In this document: positions 58,315 through 64,000 of the stretch, piece after piece | Layout: each line of letters starts with the position of its first letter | Numbering within the stretch: the stretch's first letter is position 1 | Source of the DNA: Armatimonadetes bacterium DC | GTDB taxonomy: Bacteria > Armatimonadota > Fimbriimonadia > Fimbriimonadales > GBS-DC | Length of the DNA stretch: 64,000 nucleotides | Direction: 5' to 3' | NCBI GenBank assembly: GCA_001442985.1 | Contig: LDYB01000016.1 | Coordinates: 62,001-126,000 of the forward strand | Program-made: the position numbers and the translations under genes | Notes under the pieces: model-generated | Told to the model about the DNA's origin: nothing | The model's input: the letters and a program-made list of their open reading frames with translations, nothing else | The model's database searches: none

Positions 58315-58973
58315 CCAAGATGATAAAGAAGCTCGCCCAGCCTATCTGTTACCCAGTTACCAGGCTGCGTTTCTCTGAAGAACCAGTCTGATGCTTCGTA
58401 GACGGCATAGCATGTCGCAGCCAGAGCAATCGCATAAACCACCAAACCAACTGCTACGGATCCTGCTGCGGCTCCACCTGCGACTGTTGTCTCGCTCGCC
58501 ACCAAGATAGTGGCATTTGCTTTCGTAATGATGAACAGCCCCCAGAGGAATGAGGAGGTTGTTACTTCCCCTGATATTACAATCACCGTTGTCGTGGTGG
58601 TCGTCGCACCACCAGCCCCGCCAACAAAGGCAATCGAGGTTATCAAATCATCTACACCAGCAATGAGCAGACCCAGCCCGTCAACGAAGGTCAACTCTCG
58701 CCCTGCAGGGTCTGCCGCGGAAACTGGGTTGTTCACACAGTACCCATACGCATTCAGTGTTAACGGCAGAGCCACCGTCCCCAACCACGGGTCTTTCTGC
58801 AGGAAGCGTCCAATCGCAGGGTCGTACCAGCGCACGCCGACTTTCACCAAGCCGCCCGTGTGCGCCTCGTACCGATAACCCCACACACCGTTCCACGCAT
58901 AGGTGTAAGGGCTACCATTCACAGGAACATCAAACACGCCAGCTCCCCTGACATCCAGCAAAACGCAGGTCAT
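58305..58973 (-). CDS. RHS core fragment with hydrophobic C-terminal toxin-like tip
   Basis: 222 residues. Residues about 20-92 are the end of an RHS core: [51 protein letters not shown], with the DPxG cleavage-type motif near 90. After it comes a variable 130-residue tip with [14 protein letters not shown] and two strongly hydrophobic segments ([25 protein letters not shown]). In polymorphic toxins the part after DPxG is the effector; this one looks membrane-active. The N-terminal about 1000 residues of a normal RHS protein are missing. In frame, RHS-like sequence continues about 11 codons upstream of the ATG to a stop. Confidence 0.7.
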   Translation of the reverse strand: MTCVLLDVRGAGVFDVPVNGSPYTYAWNGVWGYRYEAHTGGLVKVGVRWYDPAIGRFLQKDPWLGTVALPLTLNAYGYCVNNPVSAADPAGRELTFVDGLGLLIAGVDDLITSIAFVGGAGGATTTTTTVIVISGEVTTSSFLWGLFIITKANATILVASETTVAGGAAAGSVAVGLVVYAIALAATCYAVYEASDWFFRETQPGNWVTDRLGELLYHLGWY

Positions 58974-59189
58974 CCCGCCCTGATTGTACCTCGCAACTGT
59001 AATCCCTTGTCTTCTGTCTTATCAACGTGCTTCCGCCCCAGCAGGTATCGACTGCGCTGGAGCTATAGCACTGAAGATTCCGCTTCCTCTCGCGTGTTAG
59101 GTACTCCCCTTGACCTCCAAGACGGAGAGAGCGCCAACGCAGCTGTTCCCGCCTCACCGTGTTGTTCATACTCGATCGCTCACAACACT

Positions 59190-60710
59190 TCAGTTACTAC
59201 CACAAACGAAATACTCAGCACTGCGAAGACTTACTCGAGGTTCCACTGACCGACTTGTGTGTCGGTCGGGCTGGCTTCGCAAGCGCGCTCCTGCCTCTGA
59301 AGCGGGTTGCTTTAGCGTGATGGACAAACGAAGAGGCACCTGCACTGTTGTACCTTCACGAACATTCACAATCTGCGGAGTTGGAAAACAGTAGCCACAA
59401 TAGGTATGATAATCGAAGGGGGGCGCTGTCCACTCACCACCAAAACTGATTACGGTGTGCCGTAATCGCAGCGAACCTCTTTGCGTGTCTGCCAGATACT
59501 CCCTTACACTCACCTCTTCAGGTACATATGCCCTGCAAACAACCTCCTGACGCGTTCCTGATGGGAGCTCCACTTCCAAATGCACCCGCGAACCCACACT
59601 TGCGCACAGTAGACGCTTCAACACCCAATCCTGCCATCCGTCCACAGAGACTCCGTCCACTGCTCGCAAGCGCACGGTTGTCTCTGGCGTACTAGGCGTT
59701 TGAGGGAGCAAGAAATGTACATAAACTGTCTCATCACCCTGACGGTTAGACAACAACAGCCCGTAAGTGCCTCGCTTTGAAGGAACCTTCGTCGGCACAA
59801 ACCATACCCGCTGAGCCTTAGTATCCAGCACCATTTCGTACCGGTGCAACAGCCCGTTGCCGAGGATGCCTTGACGGCGTGTAATGTGAGGCTTTTGAAA
59901 AGGCGGTCTTCCAGCAGGCACGATGATAGCAGGCACACTGAGCGTTTTCCCACACGCCCCACGCAACTTGACTATCCCCACAGGAGAGGTTGATTTCTGC
60001 CTTCGCCAGTAGGTCGATAGCTGTATAGTCAGGCGTTCAATAATCTCGGCGCTCACATAATGAGCTTTGCTCCCCGTGTCAATAAGCCACATCGGGGCGT
60101 GGGTTCCTTGCATGTGTTCGCGTATGGCAGGAATACCCCCAACTTCGACCATGTGAAACACAACAGCCGATGGAGGTATCGCAGCACGGTACCGGCTCAG
60201 TACGAGCGCTTCGCGCGTGAAATGCACAACGCGCCACTGCCTGAGCAAATCATGCCCCAGGATCCCGAAAACGGGCAAACCCTCCAGACGAGTGGGTAGA
60301 GGTAACTCTTCTTCTAAGATCATCGTATTCAAGCGGGGGATACTCCAGTTTCCGACACTCATCGCTTGCACGGTTATCTTACGCGCAGAAATCACCCTGT
60401 CAAAAGAAGGGAATCGAATGTGGCGGACAACTTGATGCTCTGTGTAGTCGATTGATTGGCACGCATGTTTATAAAGCACTGTCCGGGAGGCTCCTGTATC
60501 TACCACCATCCAGCCTTCCTTTCCGTCAATCCGCACTCTGACATAATAGTGTCCATCCCAGTATTTCAGGGGAATTTGAACCTTATCAGGGTACTGACAG
60601 AGGCGTGCACAGAAGTAAGCGAGCAGGCACAGGCTGGCAAAGTAGGGGAGCATCGCCAGCCCAAACAAGAGTATGTCAAAGCTTAGTATGTATCGTCTCG
60701 GCATCGACAT
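59190..60710 (-). CDS. Membrane-anchored retropepsin-like aspartyl protease with PDZ-like part
   Basis: 506 residues. An N-terminal TM anchor (FDILLFGLAMLPYFASLCLLAYF) is followed by two pepsin/retropepsin-like lobes: WMVVDTGASRTVLYKHA with GLPVFGILGHDLL, and MWLIDTGSKAHYVSAEI with RQGILGNGLL. Each lobe has DTG/S and the later hydrophobic-Gly motif. Residues about 370-420 (RLRAVDGVSVDGWQDWVLKRLL) resemble a PDZ domain. The last 30 residues lie over a hairpin repeat (GACCGACTTGTGTGTCGGTC) and may be a frame extension. It sits between two RHS fragments. Its substrate could be exported proteins; that is not shown. Confidence 0.72.
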   Translation of the reverse strand: MSMPRRYILSFDILLFGLAMLPYFASLCLLAYFCARLCQYPDKVQIPLKYWDGHYYVRVRIDGKEGWMVVDTGASRTVLYKHACQSIDYTEHQVVRHIRFPSFDRVISARKITVQAMSVGNWSIPRLNTMILEEELPLPTRLEGLPVFGILGHDLLRQWRVVHFTREALVLSRYRAAIPPSAVVFHMVEVGGIPAIREHMQGTHAPMWLIDTGSKAHYVSAEIIERLTIQLSTYWRRQKSTSPVGIVKLRGACGKTLSVPAIIVPAGRPPFQKPHITRRQGILGNGLLHRYEMVLDTKAQRVWFVPTKVPSKRGTYGLLLSNRQGDETVYVHFLLPQTPSTPETTVRLRAVDGVSVDGWQDWVLKRLLCASVGSRVHLEVELPSGTRQEVVCRAYVPEEVSVREYLADTQRGSLRLRHTVISFGGEWTAPPFDYHTYCGYCFPTPQIVNVREGTTVQVPLRLSITLKQPASEAGARLRSQPDRHTSRSVEPRVSLRSAEYFVCGSN

Positions 60711-60940
60711 CGCCGTACAAGGTCGTTACGCCACGAGCAGTGGTGGCTTACATCGCCACGCTGCAGCAAGTCCAGCCCATACACCATCGGTACCCACTCG
60801 TTGCCAAGGCGTTCTGCTATCAGCGTGTCTCCAGAGTACGCATACTCCACCGCCACGCCCGCAACGCCGTCCTGCGTGCGCACGCGTTGCCACGCTTGAT
60901 CGTATCGCTTCGGCGTCCGACCTCGTAAACCCGCCGCCAT
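60683..60940 (-). pseudogene. RHS protein fragment behind a strong promoter
   Basis: 85 residues including VEYAYSGDTLIAERLGNEW and VPMVYGLDLLQRGD, the end-of-repeat pattern of RHS/YD proteins (EYxYDGDxLIxEx...YxxGLxxR). It starts at ATG 60940 with GGAAGG upstream and ends inside the protease gene start. The adjoining RHS core segment is at 58973, 1.7 kb downstream, so an RHS gene has been split or reduced. It may still be expressed as a short product. Confidence 0.55.
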
Positions 60941-60978
60941 CGTTGAGCCTTCCGTTCTCACAAAAGAAATGTAAGGGT

Positions 60979-61008
60979 ATTATAGCACGGGAGTCGGCAT
61001 TCTGTCAA
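60979..61008 (-). promoter_or_regulatory. Near-consensus sigma-70 promoter of the RHS/protease locus
   Basis: On the minus strand TTGACA (61003-61008) and TATAAT (60979-60984) are separated by 18 nt. It drives towards the RHS fragment, protease, RHS tip and AT-rich gene. It is the best promoter match seen in the window. Confidence 0.75.
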
Positions 61009-61093
61009 GGGGGGTGAAGAGATTTTACGGGAAATTCCAACACGCGCGAGGTTGAAGGAGTTTCCAATCCCAGCAGCAGGCAAGTTTCATCTG

Positions 61094-61234
61094 CTCTGTT
61101 GCAAAGATCAGGAGATTCAAGGAACAGGACGCGGGAACCGCGTCCCTACTCGTATGCGTAGGGGCGCGGTCGCCGCGCCCCACGCGGCACAACTCGCTGG
61201 GTCAGCAAGCGGAACAAGCATCCTTGCAACAGAG
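61094..61234. mobile_element. MITE-like element B
   Basis: Terminal inverted repeats CTCTGTTGCAAAGAT (61094-61108) and ATCCTTGCAACAGAG (61220-61234), 14 of 15 matching. Inside is one ACGCGGGAACCGCGT hairpin and one GGGGCGCGG...CCGCGCCCC hairpin. Element A (43662-44174) has the same ends, but with C/G instead of T/A at one paired position in both arms. No transposase. It fills most of the gap before the M20 gene. Confidence 0.72.
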
Positions 61235-61336
61235 CAGGTTCACCCGTCTGGTTTCAAACACGAAATTCCGAGACAGTCTCTGACACAAACCGCCAAAAAG
61301 CAGGAAAACGCGCCTCTCTGCCGTACCCTCCAGCCT

Positions 61337-62707
61337 ATGAACCGCGAAGCGTTGCTGAACTGGATTGAAACGCATACGGAAGAGATGATTGCCGATTTCC
61401 AGCGCCTGTTGCGAGCCGAGAGCGTGCGCGACGACGCTACCGCCCAGCCGAACGCGCCGTTTGGCAGGGGCGTCCGCGAGGCGCTGGATGTCGTGCTGGA
61501 ACTGGGCGAGCGGTTCGGATTGCGCCCCCGCGATTTTGCAGGCTACGCTTGCGACTTAGAATATGGCGACGGTAAAGAGATGGTGGCGTCGCTGAGCCAT
61601 ATTGATGTCGTGCCTGCAGGCAACAACTGGACGAAGCCCCCCTTCGGCGCGGTGATAGAGGACGGCTACATCTACGCCCGCGGCGCGACCGACAACAAGG
61701 GCGCCACGCTCACCACGATTTACGCCCTGCGCGCCCTCAAAGAGCTGGGCGTGCCCCTCAAACGGCGCGTGCGACTCATTATCGGCTGCGACGAGGAGAG
61801 CCGATGGGAGTGTATGCAATACTATCTGGCGCACGAACCCGAACGCCCCGTGTGGGGCGTCAGCCCCGACGCAGGCTGGCCGTTTATTTACGGCGAAAAA
61901 GGGATTGCGAATCTGTTTCTTGAGAAGGAGGTTCCCCCTACCGACGGGGTGCGGGTGGTGTGGGCGCGCGGGGGCGAACGCCACAACATGGTTCCCGACC
62001 GCGCCGAGGCGCTGATCAACATGGCACTCAAGCCACCTCACGAGAGCGAAGGGGTACACTGGGAAGCCGACCCTGCAGGCTGGCGCGCGGTTGCAGTCGG
62101 CAAGTCGGCGCACGGGAGCCATCCCGAGGGAGGCATTAATGCCGTCGCCCGACTGCTCAAAGCGATTCAGCCACTGAACCTGCCCGACAACGAACACTGG
62201 CTGGACACCGTGCTGGAGTGGGCAGAGTCGCTGGACGGGAGCGCGCTGGGAATCGCCCACAGCGATGAGGTGTCGGGCGCGCTCACTTCCAACCTCGGCG
62301 TGTTTGAGTACGATGGCAACCGCGTGCGGTGCGTGTTCAACATCCGTTATCCCGTTACATGGAATCTGGACGCGCTCAAGGAACGCCTGCAGCCTGTGCT
62401 GGAGCGCACGGGGTTCACGCTGGCGGATGTGCGCCACACGCCGCCGCTCTATGTGCCCCCCGACACGCCGTTCCTGCAGACCATCCTGCGGGTCTACCGC
62501 GAGGAGACGGGCGACACCGAGAGCCAGCCCCAGACGATGGGCGGCGGCACCTACGCTCGCACGATGCCGAACCTTGTGGCAATCGGCGCCGCGATGGAAG
62601 GCGACGGCACGGCACACGAGGCTGACGAGCGAATCGCCATCCAGAGCCTCAAGACCCTCGTGCGGCTCTATGCGCGAATCTTTGAAGAACTGGCGAACTT
62701 AGATTGA
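61337..62707 (+). CDS. M20-family metallodipeptidase (PepV-like)
   Basis: 456 residues: metal-binding SLSHIDVVPAGNNWTKPPF (HxD), YARGATDNKGATLTTIYAL (bridging Asp), IIGCDEESRWECMQYYL (catalytic and metal Glu pair), a lid domain with VGKSAHGSHPEGGINAVARLL, and MGGGTYARTMPNLVAIG near the end. It hydrolyses dipeptides or related N-acyl compounds with two metal ions. ATG 61337 fits the family; the open frame upstream runs through the MITE-like element and is not coding. xylB starts 13 nt downstream. Confidence 0.88.
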   Translation: MNREALLNWIETHTEEMIADFQRLLRAESVRDDATAQPNAPFGRGVREALDVVLELGERFGLRPRDFAGYACDLEYGDGKEMVASLSHIDVVPAGNNWTKPPFGAVIEDGYIYARGATDNKGATLTTIYALRALKELGVPLKRRVRLIIGCDEESRWECMQYYLAHEPERPVWGVSPDAGWPFIYGEKGIANLFLEKEVPPTDGVRVVWARGGERHNMVPDRAEALINMALKPPHESEGVHWEADPAGWRAVAVGKSAHGSHPEGGINAVARLLKAIQPLNLPDNEHWLDTVLEWAESLDGSALGIAHSDEVSGALTSNLGVFEYDGNRVRCVFNIRYPVTWNLDALKERLQPVLERTGFTLADVRHTPPLYVPPDTPFLQTILRVYREETGDTESQPQTMGGGTYARTMPNLVAIGAAMEGDGTAHEADERIAIQSLKTLVRLYARIFEELANLD

Positions 62708-62720
62708 GGAGGTTAACACG

Positions 62721-64000
62721 ATGCTCCTGGGCATCGACATCGGCACATCGGGCGTGAAGGCGGTGCTGATAGACACCGAAGGGCGCGTGATTGCCAGCGC
62801 CTCCGAATCGTACCCCCTACTCACGCCCAAACCCCTGTGGGCGGAACAGAACCCCGAGGACTGGTGGCACGCGACCTGCAAAGCGATTCGGCAGATTTTG
62901 CAGGATTCGGGCGTCGCACCGGGCGCGATACGGGGCATCGGCTTGAGCGGGCAAATGCACGGCTCGGTGTTTCTGGACGCAGACGGGCGCGTTATCCGTC
63001 CCGCTCTGCTGTGGTGCGACCAGCGCACCGCCGACGAGTGCGCATGGATCACCGAGCGCGTCGGCGAGCAGACCGTGTTGCAAACGACGCTCAACCCCGT
63101 GCTGACAGGCTTTCAGGCGGGCAAGATTATCTGGCTCCGCAGGCACGAACCCGAAAACTACGCCCGCGTGCGCCATGTGCTGCTGCCCAAGGACTACATT
63201 CGCTTCATGCTCACGGGCGAGTTCGCGACGGAGGTCTCCGACGCCTCGGGCACCGCGCTGTTCGAAGTGCCGAAGCGCGACTGGGCGTATGCGATGCTGG
63301 ACACGCTGGAGCTGCCGCGTGAGTGGTTCCCGCGCGTGTACGAGTCGCCCGAAATCACGGGGCGTGTGAACGCCGCAGCAGCGCAGGCGACGGGACTGGC
63401 AGAGGGTACGCCTGTAGTCGGGGGCGCGGGCGATCAGGCAGGGGGCGCTGTGGGCTGCGGCGTGGTGGAAGAAGGTATCGCCTCCGTCGCCGTGGGCACC
63501 AGCGGCGTGGTGTTCGCCCATCTGAATCAGCCTCGTGTGGACGCGCACTACCGCACGCACACCTTCTGCCATGCCGTGCCCGGCGCGTGGCATGTGATGG
63601 GCGTGATGCTGATGGCGGGCGGCGCGCTGCAGTGGTATCGCGATACTTTTATGCCTCAAGAATCGTTTGACACCGCGCTTGCGGAAGCGGAAGCGGTGTC
63701 GCCCAGCTCGGAGGGGTTGCTGTTTCTGCCCTATCTTTCGGGCGAGCGCACACCACACGCGGACCCGAAGGCGCGCGGGGCATTCGTCGGCGCGACGCTG
63801 GCGCACGGACGCGGGCACTTCACACGCGCCGTGCTGGAAGGCGTCGCCTACGGACTGCGCGACTCGCTGGAGATTCTGCGCGAGATGGGGCTTTCGCTCC
63901 ACCAGCTGCGGCTGACAGGCGGCGGCGCGAAAAGCCCGCTCTGGCGCCAGATTCTGGCGGATGTGTTCGGGCAACCCGTTCACACCCTGCAGGCGGAAGA
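62721..64000 (+). CDS. xylB: Xylulokinase (FGGY family), 3' end cut by window
   Basis: 426 visible residues. MLLGIDIGTSGVKAVLIDTEG (ATP-binding phosphate loop), IGLSGQMHGSVFLD (typical of xylulokinases), PALLWCDQRT, GGAGDQAGGAVGCGV and PYLSGERTPHADPKARGAFVG are all present. It phosphorylates D-xylulose to xylulose-5-phosphate. RBS GAGGAGG 7 nt before the ATG. The protein would be about 500 residues, so about 75 are beyond the window. It is downstream of the M20 gene and may share its transcript. Confidence 0.92.
   Translation, partial: MLLGIDIGTSGVKAVLIDTEGRVIASASESYPLLTPKPLWAEQNPEDWWHATCKAIRQILQDSGVAPGAIRGIGLSGQMHGSVFLDADGRVIRPALLWCDQRTADECAWITERVGEQTVLQTTLNPVLTGFQAGKIIWLRRHEPENYARVRHVLLPKDYIRFMLTGEFATEVSDASGTALFEVPKRDWAYAMLDTLELPREWFPRVYESPEITGRVNAAAAQATGLAEGTPVVGGAGDQAGGAVGCGVVEEGIASVAVGTSGVVFAHLNQPRVDAHYRTHTFCHAVPGAWHVMGVMLMAGGALQWYRDTFMPQESFDTALAEAEAVSPSSEGLLFLPYLSGERTPHADPKARGAFVGATLAHGRGHFTRAVLEGVAYGLRDSLEILREMGLSLHQLRLTGGGAKSPLWRQILADVFGQPVHTLQAE

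Noticed and set aside
61052-61336. Extended N-terminus (95 codons) of the M20 peptidase
   Set aside because: It runs through the MITE-like element; the family N-terminus starts at ATG 61337.

Overview
The window is high-GC bacterial chromosome, probably from an uncultured, possibly thermophilic member of the Armatimonadota. That placement is an inference. It rests on the pseudopilin-like protein at 18504 with its AQAREKAR-type segment, on two secreted proteins that share a dockerin-like tail ending in Gly-Cys, on many short-leader or leaderless promoters (GGTATAAT 6-11 nt before the start codon), and on abundant short palindromic repeats. No rRNA or tRNA gene was found. The first and last genes (a YpdA-like reductase and a xylulokinase) run off the window.

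Layout. 1-6.9 kb (minus strand): ypdA-like, ftcD, a DUF433 antitoxin with a wrecked partner toxin, a secreted HAF-repeat protein, and ftsE-ftsX-btuC. 7.1-21.6 kb is mostly housekeeping: LON-domain protein, AAA ATPase, phosphofructokinase with PPi-type residues, an HD-GYP pair, folD, then fabD-fabG-acpP-fabF, a pseudopilin, a PAP2 phosphatase, a B12-binding domain protein, LemA and DUF3137. 21.7-33.9 kb is envelope biology: a 2207-residue secreted protein with a small lipoprotein, folE2, and a three-gene membrane cluster resembling ABC-2 permeases.

34.1-43.5 kb is the accessory region and the most unusual part. Four mini CRISPR arrays, each with two copies of one 36-bp repeat around one spacer and all in the same orientation, cut the region into modules: (i) a secreted dockerin-type protein; (ii) a methyltransferase 5' stub plus two tandem cassettes, each made of a sigma-region-4-like regulator, a conserved hairpin leader, a secreted Cys-containing protein and a short anchored protein; (iii) a restriction endonuclease-methyltransferase pair and a leuS 5' stub. 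Three genes stop exactly at a repeat and their remainders are not on the other side. This means either real repeat-mediated rearrangement or chimeric assembly, and it must be tested. The second cassette encodes a protein with about 22 Cys-Thr-x4 units, resembling the spacing of a disulfide-braced beta-solenoid such as beetle antifreeze protein.

43.6-64 kb: palindromic and MITE-like repeats, a cystathionine synthase/lyase-type enzyme, a glutamate-cysteine-ligase-like enzyme, a PlsY-AMMECR1 fusion, trpF, an EamA transporter, a polysaccharide deacetylase, an oxidoreductase, recF-dciA-comEC, a VOC dioxygenase and a metallophosphoesterase. Then comes a broken RHS locus: an RHS stub behind a near-consensus promoter, a membrane-anchored aspartyl protease, an RHS tip with a hydrophobic C-terminus, and an AT-rich membrane protein that could be its immunity partner. 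An M20 dipeptidase and xylB close the window.
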